A DNA stretch of 64,000 nt from Rhodobacterales bacterium HKCCSP123 (GTDB lineage: Bacteria; Pseudomonadota; Alphaproteobacteria; Rhodobacterales; Rhodobacteraceae): positions 1 through 64,000 of the forward strand of contig WVSO01000011.1 in assembly GCA_015689745.1 (NCBI GenBank). The letters are read 5' to 3'. Numbering within the stretch: the stretch's first letter is position 1; each line of letters begins with the position of its first letter. The notes beneath the pieces are model-generated. The model did not search any database. It was not told where the DNA came from and saw only the letters and a list, made by a program, of their open reading frames with translations. The position numbers were made by a program, and so were the translations under genes. Below, piece after piece: positions 32,266 through 40,465 of the stretch.

Positions 32266-33434
32266 CTGCCCCGGCCCTCTCCGCGATCGAGGCGACCCTC
32301 GCGCGGCTCGTGGCCTACCCGACGGTCTCGTCCGGGCCCACGGCGGAGATGGCCGCCCATCTGGCCGAGCGGCTGGAGGACGCGGGCGCGCGCGTCCGCC
32401 TGAGCGGCGATGCCGCAACCGGCAAGCTGAACCTCGTGGCCAGTCTCGGGCCGGACCTGCCGCGCGGTGGCATCCTTTTGTCGGGGCACATGGACGTGGT
32501 GCCGGTCGAGGGTCAGGCCTGGAGCCGCGATCCCTTCGTGCTGGCCGAGGCCGGGGGGCGGCTTCACGGGCGCGGCAGTTGCGACATGAAGGGCTTCATC
32601 GCCGCCTGCATCGAACTGGCCGCGACGTTGCGCGGGGCAGAGCTTGCCCGGCCCCTGCATTTCGCCTTCACCCATGACGAAGAGGTCGGGTGCCTCGGCG
32701 CGCAGGCGCTGCTGCCCGAGCTCGTGGCGACCGGCCCGCGCCCCGATCTCGTCATCGTGGGAGAGCCGACCGGAATGGCGGTGATCGAGGGGCACAAGGG
32801 CTGCCATGAATACACCGTTCACCTCGGTGGCCGGGCCGGGCACGGATCGCGGCCCGAGATCGGTGTGAACGCCGCGGAATATGCCGCCCGCTACGTGGTC
32901 GAACTCTTGCGCCTGCGCGATGCGCTGCGCGCCCGTGCGCCCGATGACTCGCGCTTCGAGCCGCCGTGGAGCACGATCAACGTCGGGCGCATCGCCGGTG
33001 GCATCGCCCATAACGTCATCGTCGAGCAGGCCGAAATCGACTGGGAGATGCGCCCCGTCAACGCCGGGGACGCGCGTTTCGTGCTCGACCATATCGACAG
33101 GTTCGCGCGCGACGTGCTCTTGCCCGAGATGCAGGCGATCGAGCCGGACGCGCTGATCGAGCGGCTGACCCTCGGCGAGGTCGCCGGGCTGCGCCCCATG
33201 CCCGAGAACGCGGCGCGGGACCTGGTGTTCCGGCTGACCGGGCAGACCACGGCGGGCCTCGTGCCCTTCGGGACCGAGGCGGGGCTGTTCCAGTCGCTCG
33301 GCGCCGACGTGGTGGTCTGCGGGCCCGGCTCCCTCGCGCAGGCCCACACGCCGGACGAGTTCATCGAGCGAGCGCAGCTGGCCCAATGCGCCGGGATGCT
33401 GGGGCGCCTTGGCGCAACGCTTCGCGCCTCTTGA
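32262..33434 (+). CDS. ArgE/DapE-like M20 deacetylase
   Basis: A 390-residue zinc amidohydrolase with ILLSGHMDVVPVEGQ (metal His and Asp), GRGSCDMKGFIA, THDEEVGCLGA (catalytic Glu-Glu), VGEPTGM, and a dimerisation insert (GGRAGHGSRPEIGVNA). It is most like N-acetylornithine deacetylase. Being coupled by GTGA to the DoeA-like gene, it probably removes the acyl group exposed when the ring is opened, the job done by DoeB/EutE in ectoine breakdown. Confidence 0.85.
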   Translation: MTAPALSAIEATLARLVAYPTVSSGPTAEMAAHLAERLEDAGARVRLSGDAATGKLNLVASLGPDLPRGGILLSGHMDVVPVEGQAWSRDPFVLAEAGGRLHGRGSCDMKGFIAACIELAATLRGAELARPLHFAFTHDEEVGCLGAQALLPELVATGPRPDLVIVGEPTGMAVIEGHKGCHEYTVHLGGRAGHGSRPEIGVNAAEYAARYVVELLRLRDALRARAPDDSRFEPPWSTINVGRIAGGIAHNVIVEQAEIDWEMRPVNAGDARFVLDHIDRFARDVLLPEMQAIEPDALIERLTLGEVAGLRPMPENAARDLVFRLTGQTTAGLVPFGTEAGLFQSLGADVVVCGPGSLAQAHTPDEFIERAQLAQCAGMLGRLGATLRAS

Positions 33435-33497
33435 TTTCCGCGCGCCGGTTTGCTCCTCTCCGCGCAGTGCAGGGTCGGCGATGGCGTCCTCGACACA

Positions 33498-33513
33498 TGC
33501 GCCCGCGGGCGCA
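33498..33513. promoter_or_regulatory. 16-bp perfect palindrome upstream of creatinase
   Basis: TGCGCCCGCGGGCGCA is perfectly self-complementary. It lies in the 182-base gap between the deacetylase and creatinase genes. It may be an operator or a short hairpin. High GC content raises the chance of coincidence. Confidence 0.3.
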
Positions 33514-33616
33514 AGCCTGCCCCCCTCCTGAACGCCGGGAACCGTGATCCCCGCCGATGCGCCGGCCCCGGAGCCAAGGCCGCGCTCGGCGCGGATCCTT
33601 GCAAGGAGGAGGTCAC

Positions 33617-34819
33617 ATGGACCGTCCCGAATTCTACCGCTTCCACCAGGGTGAAAAGACCCTTCCCTTCGCGCCCGAGGAATACGAGGCCCGCCTTGCG
33701 CGCCTGCGTAAGGACATGCAGGCCGAGGGCATCGGCGCAGCCGTGCTGACCTCGATGCACAACATCGCCTATCACTCGGGGTTCCTTTACTGCGCCTTCG
33801 GGCGGCCCTACGCGCTTGTTGTGACCGCGACCGACAGCGTCGTGATCTCGGCGGGCATCGACGCGGCGCAGCCGTGGCGGCGAGCGCATGGCGACGCGAT
33901 CACCTACACCGACTGGCAGCGCGACAACTATTGGCGCGCGGTGCGCTCGGTCACCGGCAATGGCGCCGTGATCGGGTTCGAGGCCGACCACCTGACGTTG
34001 GCGCAGAAGGCCCGGCTCGACAGCTTCCTCGAACCCGCCGAGACGCGCGACATCGCACCGGCCACCATGCTGCGCCGGATGCACAAATCCCCCGCCGAGA
34101 TCGCCCTGATCCGCGCCGGGGCCGAGACCGCCGATATCGGCGGTCATGCCATCCGCGAGGCCATCGCGCTCGGCGCGCGCGAGATCGACGTGGCCATGGC
34201 CGGGCGCGACGCGATGGAGCTGGAGATCGCGCGCCGCTTCCCCGAGGCCGAGTATCGCGACACCTGGGTCTGGTTCCAGTCGGGCATCAACACCGACGGC
34301 GCGCATAACCCCGTCACCGCGCGGCAGATCGAGCGCGGCGATATCCTGAGCCTCAACACCTTCCCGATGATCTCGGGCTATTACACCGCGCTCGAACGCA
34401 CGCTCTTCGCGGCCGAGGTCGATGCCGCGAGCCTCGCGATCTGGGAGGCCAATGTCGCCACCCACGAGTACGGCATGAGCCTGCTGAAACCCGGTGCCAG
34501 CTGCTCGGGCGTGACGCAGGCGATCAACGCTTTCCTGGCCGAGCGCGACCTGTTGCAATACCGCACCTTCGGCTACGGCCATTCCTTCGGCGTGCTGTCG
34601 CATTACTACGGGCGCGAGGCGGGGCTGGAGCTGCGCGAGGATATCGACACGGTCCTTGAGCCGGGCATGGTGATCTCGATGGAGCCGATGCTGACCATCC
34701 CCGAGGGGCAGCCCGGCGCGGGGGGTTACCGCGAGCATGACATTCTGGTCATCACCGAGGACGGGGCCGAGACCATCACCGGCTATCCCTACGGCCCCGA
34801 GTTCAACGTGGTCGGCTGA
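33617..34819 (+). CDS. creatinase (creatine amidinohydrolase)
   Basis: A 400-residue protein that matches the bacterial creatinase pattern along its whole length: SMHNIAYHSGFLYCAFGRPYA, GIDAAQPWRRAHGD, YTDWQRDNY, WFQSGINTDGAHNPVT (His230, the position of the catalytic histidine), FPMISGYYTALERTLF, GYGHSFGVLSHYYGREAG and GAGGYREHDILV. Creatinase hydrolyses creatine to sarcosine and urea without a metal. AAGGAGGAGG precedes ATG 33617. Its last 31 bases overlap the end of the convergent racemase-family gene. No creatininase, sarcosine oxidase or urease gene is in the window, so the products must be handled elsewhere. Confidence 0.88.
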   Translation: MDRPEFYRFHQGEKTLPFAPEEYEARLARLRKDMQAEGIGAAVLTSMHNIAYHSGFLYCAFGRPYALVVTATDSVVISAGIDAAQPWRRAHGDAITYTDWQRDNYWRAVRSVTGNGAVIGFEADHLTLAQKARLDSFLEPAETRDIAPATMLRRMHKSPAEIALIRAGAETADIGGHAIREAIALGAREIDVAMAGRDAMELEIARRFPEAEYRDTWVWFQSGINTDGAHNPVTARQIERGDILSLNTFPMISGYYTALERTLFAAEVDAASLAIWEANVATHEYGMSLLKPGASCSGVTQAINAFLAERDLLQYRTFGYGHSFGVLSHYYGREAGLELREDIDTVLEPGMVISMEPMLTIPEGQPGAGGYREHDILVITEDGAETITGYPYGPEFNVVG

Positions 34820-35556
34820 ACGCGCCCCAGCGCGCCGGGGATGCGGGCCTGCCCCGCGACCCCGCCCAGTGCCGCAAGGTGCCAGGCCAGCACCTGGTTG
34901 CTGGCCAGCACCGGCTTGCCGATGGCGGCCTCGATCGGTGTGATCTCGTCGAGCGTGCGCAGGTTGGTGCAGGACAGGAAGACCGCGTCGCAGTCCTGCG
35001 CCGCGCCGATCCGGATCCCCGCTTCGCGGATCGAAGGCCCGGAGATGCGGACCACCCGCGCCTCCTCGGACACGTTGAAACTGCCGAAGGCGGCGACGTT
35101 GATGCCACCGGCGGCAAAGACCGCGCTGAGCCGGTCCGAGACGCTGGCGACATAGGGGCTGACCAGCCCGATGCGCGAGATGCCCAGTGCGCGCGCCGCC
35201 GCAAGGCAGGCGGTCACCGGGTCGCTGACGGGCAGTCCGGGGGCCTTCAGGCCGGCGCGGATGCGGTCGTGCACGCGCTCGGCCCCGATCTGGGCCGTGG
35301 CCGAGGTGCAGCCGTAGCCCACCGCGGCGAAGCGCGCCCCGGCGGGCAGCCGTCCGGCCGCCTCGGAGAGCGTCCCCTCCATCGCGGCAAGCGTCTCGGG
35401 CAGGACATGCTCGCCAGAGGGGACGCGGCTTGCCAGCACCTCGATGGGCGCGGGCAAGAGGCGGCGGAAATCGGGCTCGAGGGTTTCGTCGGCCTGCAGG
35501 ACGATGACGCCGATCTGCGGCGGGCGGGCGGGCTCGGGGGCGTGGTCGAGATCCAT
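34789..35556 (-). CDS. Asp/Glu racemase-family protein (maleate isomerase / EutA-like)
   Basis: A 255-residue protein with two catalytic-type cysteines, Cys83 in GYGCTSATA and Cys196 in FLSCTNLRT, plus LVSPYVASVSDRL. This is the arrangement of maleate isomerase, arylmalonate decarboxylase and EutA of hydroxyectoine clusters. Its ATG (35556) overlaps the stop of the M24 gene (ATGA). It could isomerise or racemise an intermediate of the island's pathway. Its 3' end runs 31 bases into the creatinase gene on the other strand. Confidence 0.82.
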   Translation of the reverse strand: MDLDHAPEPARPPQIGVIVLQADETLEPDFRRLLPAPIEVLASRVPSGEHVLPETLAAMEGTLSEAAGRLPAGARFAAVGYGCTSATAQIGAERVHDRIRAGLKAPGLPVSDPVTACLAAARALGISRIGLVSPYVASVSDRLSAVFAAGGINVAAFGSFNVSEEARVVRISGPSIREAGIRIGAAQDCDAVFLSCTNLRTLDEITPIEAAIGKPVLASNQVLAWHLAALGGVAGQARIPGALGRVQPTTLNSGP

Positions 35557-36710
35557 CAGATCACCTGCAACTCCGGCCCCGCCGGGCGCGTCAGGAACCG
35601 CGCGCCACCCGGCTCGATCACGATGTCCTCTTCATGGACCATCAGTCGCCCGCCCTCGACCCGGACCGAAGGTTCGAGCGTCAGGACCATTCCCGGCACC
35701 AGCACCGTGCGGTCGGCGGGGATGATCGACGGCCCCTCGGTCAGCTCCATTCCCAGCCCGTGCCCAAGCCGCCCCGACCCCGGCCCGAGCCGCACCACCG
35801 CCTCCATCGCGGCGTGCAGATCGCAGAAGCGCGCGCCGGGTCGCGCGGCCTCGAGGCCCGCCGCGACCGCCTCGATCAGCCGCGCATGGGCGGCGGCGAC
35901 CGCGGGCGAGGGCGGCCCGACCGCGACGTTGCGGTCGAAGTCGCAGAAATAGCCGTCGCGCACCGCGCCCGTGTCCAGCATCAGCACATCGCCCCGCGCC
36001 AGCGGCGCATCGGTGGCGGGCGAGATCACGTCGTCATAGCCGCCGGGCCCAGCCGCCCCGGCGAGATAGGGCACCCAGTCGGCGCCTTCCTCGAGGCAGA
36101 GCGCCTGGAAGCGGCGGAACACGGTCGAGAGGGGCACGCCCTCGGCCGCGATCTCGGGCAGCCGGTCGAAGGCGCGCCCGGCGATGGCCACGATGGCCTC
36201 GATCCGGGCGATCTCGCGCGGGGATTTGACCTGCCGCAGGGTGGCCGTGATCGCCCCGTCGCCGGTGATCCGGCGGTCCCCGAGGGCCTCGGCCAGTCGC
36301 TCGAACCCCTCCAGCGGCATGCGCAGGTGGCTTTCGAGATGCCGGGCGACGCCGATCCGCCCGCCCGCCGGGGTCAGCTCGCGCAGGGTCGCGGCCAGAA
36401 GGCCGATGCCGTCATCACCGTAATCCGGCGCATCCCAGCTGCGGATGTCCGCAACCCAGGTCCGGCCCATCAGCGATGCGCCGATGGCCGGGATGACCGC
36501 GACCGGCGCGCCGGTGGCGGGCAGGACCAGGAACCAGGGCCGCGTCGGGCTTTCCCAGAAGCGGGTCAGGAAGCCCGAGTAATACCGCACCTCGGGCTCG
36601 CGCGTCAGCAAGAGCGCCGACAGCCCCTCGGCCGCCATCATCGCCTGCGCCCGCGCGCAGCGCGCTGCGAATTCGGCAGGCGGGAAGAGGGGCGCGCCGG
36701 GGGCGCTCAT
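35556..36710 (-). CDS. M24 aminopeptidase P-like enzyme
   Basis: A 384-residue pita-bread enzyme that, unlike the two M24-fold proteins on the plus strand, keeps the five metal ligands: MLDTGAVRDGYFCDFDRN (two Asp), GHGLGMELTEGPS (His), LTLEPSV (Glu) and VHEEDIVI (Glu). It should cleave an X-Pro-like or other amide bond with two Mn or Co ions. The start at 36710 overlaps the stop of the PLP-lyase gene, and its stop overlaps the racemase start, so all three are coupled. Confidence 0.83.
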   Translation of the reverse strand: MSAPGAPLFPPAEFAARCARAQAMMAAEGLSALLLTREPEVRYYSGFLTRFWESPTRPWFLVLPATGAPVAVIPAIGASLMGRTWVADIRSWDAPDYGDDGIGLLAATLRELTPAGGRIGVARHLESHLRMPLEGFERLAEALGDRRITGDGAITATLRQVKSPREIARIEAIVAIAGRAFDRLPEIAAEGVPLSTVFRRFQALCLEEGADWVPYLAGAAGPGGYDDVISPATDAPLARGDVLMLDTGAVRDGYFCDFDRNVAVGPPSPAVAAAHARLIEAVAAGLEAARPGARFCDLHAAMEAVVRLGPGSGRLGHGLGMELTEGPSIIPADRTVLVPGMVLTLEPSVRVEGGRLMVHEEDIVIEPGGARFLTRPAGPELQVI

Positions 36711-37744
36711 GCGGCTTCCGCCCCTTCGGAGAGGATCACCAGCGGCGCCGTGGGCGGCTTCGCAAGTGTGGCGTCGTCTGCAAGGAGCGCCGCAAGCCCC
36801 GCCGCGCCCGAGGGCGTGGTCGCGCCCAGCCCCGCGGCGCCGGCGATCCGTGCGGCCTCTCCGGCCTCGGCATCGGTGACGGTCACGAAGCGGTCGGCCG
36901 CGTCGCGAAGGATCTCGAAGGCCAGCATCGAGGGTGCCTTGCAATCCAGCCGCCCCATGGTCGAGACCGGCCCGTCGACCTTCACCATCTCGCCCGCCCG
37001 CGCGCTGTCGCGCAGGCAGGGGGCGGCCTCGGGCTCGACCACGACGATCTCGGGTTGGATCGCCCAGGTGCGGCGGATCATGGCGGCGACGGCGGCGGCC
37101 ATGCCGCCCACGCCGGCCTGCAGGTAGACATGGCTGGGCCAATGGCCCGAGGCGGCCAGGTCGGCGCGCATCTCCTCGGCCATGACGGTGTAGCCTTCCA
37201 TCACCAGCCGCGGCGGCTCGGTGTAGCCGGGCCATGACCCGTCGGCGAGGTGGATCGCGCCGGTCGCCTCGGCGTCCGCGATGGCGGCGGCGATGCTCTC
37301 CTCGTAGGTCGCGCCCGAGCGGACGACCTCGGCCCCGAGCGCCTCAAGCCGCCCGACGAAGGCCTGCGGCACCGTGTCGGACAGGTGGATGCGGCAGCGC
37401 GCGCCGAAATGCTGCGCGCCGAAGGCCACCGCCATGCCGTGATTGCCCGCGCTGGCGCAGACGAAGGTCGGAGGCGCCTCGCCTCGCGCCGACATGGCCG
37501 TACGCAGCGAGGAGGCCTCCGTCGTCTCCAGCCCCAGTGCGCGGGCCAGCAAAACGGCCACCGCGTAGGTTCCGCCGATCGCCTTGAAGGCGCCAAGGCC
37601 CATGCGCCCGGTCTCGTCCTTGACAAGGACGTCACGGTCGCCCAGTCGCCGCTTCAGAAGCGGTGTCGACCGGTAGCGGGGAAAGCCACCGTGAAACAGC
37701 AGCGCGCGGTCGGCATCGAGATGTGGCGGCGTCGGCTGAGGCAT
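36707..37744 (-). CDS. diaminopropionate ammonia-lyase-like PLP enzyme
   Basis: A 345-residue fold-type II PLP enzyme. The lysine motif is GLGAFKAIGG (Lys54), ASAGNHGMAVA binds the substrate carboxylate, and GVGGMAAAVAA holds the phosphate. The opening (STPLL, then VKDETGRMGLGAFK) is typical of diaminopropionate ammonia-lyase and EutB-type dehydratases. It would eliminate ammonia from a diamino or hydroxyamino acid to give a keto acid. ATG 37744 has a GGGTCGGGGG ribosome site and starts the coupled trio PLP lyase, M24, racemase. Confidence 0.82.
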   Translation of the reverse strand: MPQPTPPHLDADRALLFHGGFPRYRSTPLLKRRLGDRDVLVKDETGRMGLGAFKAIGGTYAVAVLLARALGLETTEASSLRTAMSARGEAPPTFVCASAGNHGMAVAFGAQHFGARCRIHLSDTVPQAFVGRLEALGAEVVRSGATYEESIAAAIADAEATGAIHLADGSWPGYTEPPRLVMEGYTVMAEEMRADLAASGHWPSHVYLQAGVGGMAAAVAAMIRRTWAIQPEIVVVEPEAAPCLRDSARAGEMVKVDGPVSTMGRLDCKAPSMLAFEILRDAADRFVTVTDAEAGEAARIAGAAGLGATTPSGAAGLAALLADDATLAKPPTAPLVILSEGAEAA

Positions 37745-37806
37745 GCCCCCGACCCTAAGCCGCCGCGCCCCCGATTGGCGAGGTGTTTTCCGCGCGGCCC
37801 GGTGGA

Positions 37807-38490
37807 TCACACGACCTTGACGCTCAAATCCCCCACGCCCTCGATTGTGGCTTCCATGACGTCGCCCCGTTCCACCGCGTTCACACCGGCCGGGGTTCCC
37901 GCCATGATCACGTCGCCCGCCTGCAGTTCGAAGTACTCCGACAGGTAGGAGATCATCTCGGGCACCTTCCAGATCATCTGGTTGAGGTCACCCTCCTGGC
38001 GCGTCTCGCCGTTCACAACCAGCGCGATCCGGCCTTGATCGGGATGCCCGACATCCGACACGGGCCGCAGCGGACCAACCGGGCCCGAGCGTTCGAAGGC
38101 CTTCCCGATTTCCCAGGGACGGCCCATCTTCTTCGCCTCACCCTGCAGGTCCCGCCGGGTCATGTCGAGGCACACCCCGTACCCCCAGACGTGGTCGAGC
38201 GCCGAAGAGAGCGGGATGTTCGTGCCGCCCGACTTGAGCGCGACAAGCAGTTCAACCTCGTGATGCACGTCGGAGGAATGCGGCGGGTAGGGAAACTCGC
38301 CCGAGGCGTCCAGATTGTCGGGATTCTTCTGAAAGAAGAACGGCGGCTCCCGGTCGGGATCATGTCCCATCTCGACCGCATGGGCCGCGAAGTTGCGTCC
38401 GATGCAGTAGACACGGCGGACGGGAAATGCACCGCCATCGGCGGTCGGGATTGTCGGCACCTGGGGCGCGGGGATCACATGATCTGGCAT
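37807..38490 (-). CDS. FAH-family hydrolase (fumarylpyruvate/acylpyruvate hydrolase-like)
   Basis: A 227-residue protein with the FAH core: YCIGRNFAAHAVEMG, SDVHHEVELLVAL (acidic metal ligands) and GDVIMAGTPAGV. It is close in length and order to acylpyruvate or fumarylpyruvate hydrolases, which cleave beta-diketo acids. ATG 38490 has an AGGAGA site. It could finish breakdown of the keto acid from the neighbouring PLP-lyase cluster (62 bases away, same strand) or belong with the FAH/GntR pair downstream. Confidence 0.85.
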   Translation of the reverse strand: MPDHVIPAPQVPTIPTADGGAFPVRRVYCIGRNFAAHAVEMGHDPDREPPFFFQKNPDNLDASGEFPYPPHSSDVHHEVELLVALKSGGTNIPLSSALDHVWGYGVCLDMTRRDLQGEAKKMGRPWEIGKAFERSGPVGPLRPVSDVGHPDQGRIALVVNGETRQEGDLNQMIWKVPEMISYLSEYFELQAGDVIMAGTPAGVNAVERGDVMEATIEGVGDLSVKVV

Positions 38491-38657
38491 TCTGTTTCTC
38501 CTGAGCCTTCTTGGACGCAAGCCGGGAAAAGCGGGCGAAGCGCGGCCACCCTTTTCGTCACGTCCGTGTCGATTGATCAAGACGGACAGGGGCGAAATGC
38601 AAGGGCATCCGGTGCAATCGCCAAGAACCAATTCCCGAATTGGTTCGGTGAACCCAA

Positions 38658-39338
38658 TCATGCGTCCGGCGGGATGCTCGCGGGAAGAACTCGGGAGTAG
38701 ACGGACTTGAGATGTGCGACCATCCCCTGCGCAGCGCCTTCGGCATCGGCCTGAACGATCGATGCGACGATCGCATCGTGCTCGATGAAACTGGAATAGT
38801 TGGCGGCCGGTTTCTTCGTCGCTCGGGGCTGCCCCCAGACCACGGCGCGCCGAACCGAGTTCAGGGTTTCGAAGAAGTAGAGGAAAAGCTTGTTGTGGGT
38901 CGCCCGCGCAATGGCATGGTGCAGGTTGTAGTCCCAAGCCTCATACGTACGCCAGTCTTCGGCGTTACGGCAACGGGCGGCGCACAAGCGCATCTGGTCG
39001 TGGTCGGATTTCGTCGCGTGCTGCGCAGCCAGCCAGCACAGTTCAGGCTCGATCGTGAACCGTACCGTCACCACCTGGACCGGCTTGATCTGGTCGCGCA
39101 GGAAGGTGAGGTCCTTCAGGTTCAGTACCGGTCGTGACCCGACAAAGGTGCCGCGTCCCACGTGCCGCCAGATCAGGCCCTGCGCCTCGAGTTCGGCAAG
39201 GGCCCTGCGAAGTTTGCTGCGCGTAGTCCCGAGCGCCTCGCATAACTCGCGCTCCGGTGGCAGCCGGTCATTGTGGCTATACCCTGCGCTGTCGATCAGG
39301 TCGCGCAGCCGATGCGAGAGGTCGTTCATTTCCGTCAT
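38658..39338 (-). CDS. GntR-family transcriptional regulator, FCD type
   Basis: A 226-residue regulator. The N-terminal winged helix is PPERELCEALGTTRSKLRRAL, then GLIWRHVGRGTFVGSRP (about 26-70). The C-terminal helical FCD domain (about 90-220) has YEAWDYNLHHAIARATHNKLF, with His residues that usually bind a metal and sense a carboxylic acid. It is divergent from the FAH gene at 39476 with a 137-base gap that contains a CGATAA/TTATCG dyad, so it most likely represses that catabolic operon and itself. Confidence 0.88.
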   Translation of the reverse strand: MTEMNDLSHRLRDLIDSAGYSHNDRLPPERELCEALGTTRSKLRRALAELEAQGLIWRHVGRGTFVGSRPVLNLKDLTFLRDQIKPVQVVTVRFTIEPELCWLAAQHATKSDHDQMRLCAARCRNAEDWRTYEAWDYNLHHAIARATHNKLFLYFFETLNSVRRAVVWGQPRATKKPAANYSSFIEHDAIVASIVQADAEGAAQGMVAHLKSVYSRVLPASIPPDA

Positions 39339-39375
39339 TCTTCGCCCAATTCAGCGATTGGTAGATTGATCGAAA

Positions 39376-39399
39376 CGATAACTCGACGAAAAATTATCG
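39376..39399. promoter_or_regulatory. probable GntR operator
   Basis: CGATAA (39376-39381) and TTATCG (39394-39399) are perfect inverted half-sites 12 bases apart, in the most AT-rich part of the divergent promoter region between the GntR gene and the FAH gene. Many FCD-type regulators prefer closer half-sites, so the assignment is tentative. Confidence 0.4.
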
Positions 39400-39475
39400 C
39401 AACGAGAGAAGTCGCGGCGAGTCGAGGAACAAGTCTCGGTCCGTGCCGCGATCAGGTCGAGGGGAGGAGCACCTG

Positions 39476-40402
39476 GTGCGGCTGGCAACGATTTCGTTGA
39501 ATGGGAGGGCGTGTTGCGTCGCCGTTCTCGGCTCCGGCGAGATGCTGGACGTGGCGAAGGCAGCGCGCGCGGTGGCGGGGCCTGCAGGCGATACCCTCCG
39601 GGCAGGATCGATGCAGGCCCTGATCGAGGGCGGTCCCGAGGCGCTTGCGGCACTTTCTACCCTTGTCGCCGAGGCCGAAGATGGCGCGCATGCCGAGGCG
39701 AAGCGGCCCTCGGGCGGTCCCCTCATGGCCCCCATCCCGGCCCCCAGAAAGAACATCTTCTGCGTCGGTCGGAACTACGCCGAGCATATCGCGGAAGGCA
39801 ACCGTGCCCAGAATCAGAATATCGGCGTCACCGAACATCCGGTCTTCTTCACCAAGCCGCCCACGGCCCTGGTCGCGCCGGATGGTGATGTGCTGGTCTT
39901 CCCGACGGTCTCCACAGCGATCGACTACGAGGTCGAGCTTGCGCTGGTGATCGGAAAGGCGGGTCGCAACATTCCCAAGGCCAAGGCCTATGACCATGTC
40001 TTCGGCTACACGATCCTGAACGACATCACGGCCCGCGACATCCAGCGTCGGCATGGGGGCCAGTATTTCAAGGGCAAGGGGCTGGACGGATCCTGCCCGA
40101 TCGGCCCCTGGATCGTGACAGCCGACGAGATCGCGAACCCCCACGCCCTGTCGATCGGCCTGACCGTGAATGGAGAGCAGCGCCAGGACGGCAACACGGG
40201 CGACATGATCTTCGACATCCCGACCCTCATCGCGTCGCTTTCGGAAGGGCTAACCCTGGAGCCGGGAGATATCCTCGCGACCGGGACGCCGTCCGGCGTC
40301 GGCTACGCGATGGAGCCGCCCCGCTTCCTCAAGGATGGCGATGAGGTGGTCTGTGAGATTTCCGGCATCGGCACGCTCAGGAACCCCGTGCGTGCCGTCT
40401 GA
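39476..40402 (+). CDS. FAH-family hydrolase/isomerase (308 aa)
   Basis: A 308-residue protein with an N-terminal lead (about 1-80) and the FAH catalytic domain: FCVGRNYAEHIAEG, TEHPVFFTKPPTAL, DYEVELALVIGKAGRNIP, YTILNDITARDIQRRH, KGLDGSCPIGPWI and GDILATGTPSGVGYAM. Relatives cleave or isomerise 2-oxo-diacids in aromatic and sugar-acid breakdown. GTG 39476 has a GGGGAGGAG site and is preferred to an upstream start that has none. It leads the operon with the ABC transporter and dehydrogenase genes. Confidence 0.85.
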   Translation: MRLATISLNGRACCVAVLGSGEMLDVAKAARAVAGPAGDTLRAGSMQALIEGGPEALAALSTLVAEAEDGAHAEAKRPSGGPLMAPIPAPRKNIFCVGRNYAEHIAEGNRAQNQNIGVTEHPVFFTKPPTALVAPDGDVLVFPTVSTAIDYEVELALVIGKAGRNIPKAKAYDHVFGYTILNDITARDIQRRHGGQYFKGKGLDGSCPIGPWIVTADEIANPHALSIGLTVNGEQRQDGNTGDMIFDIPTLIASLSEGLTLEPGDILATGTPSGVGYAMEPPRFLKDGDEVVCEISGIGTLRNPVRAV

Positions 40403-40465
40403 GGCCCTCCACGCCGCGCCAAGGCGTGACCGACGGGCCGCACATCCAGGGAGGAGAGACCAGAG

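Noticed and set aside
31081-33434. Ordinary ectoine degradation operon
   Set aside because: Only the DoeA-like and a deacetylase gene fit. The ectoine transporter, transaminase, semialdehyde dehydrogenase and AsnC regulator are absent, while creatinase and DUF1989 genes are present.
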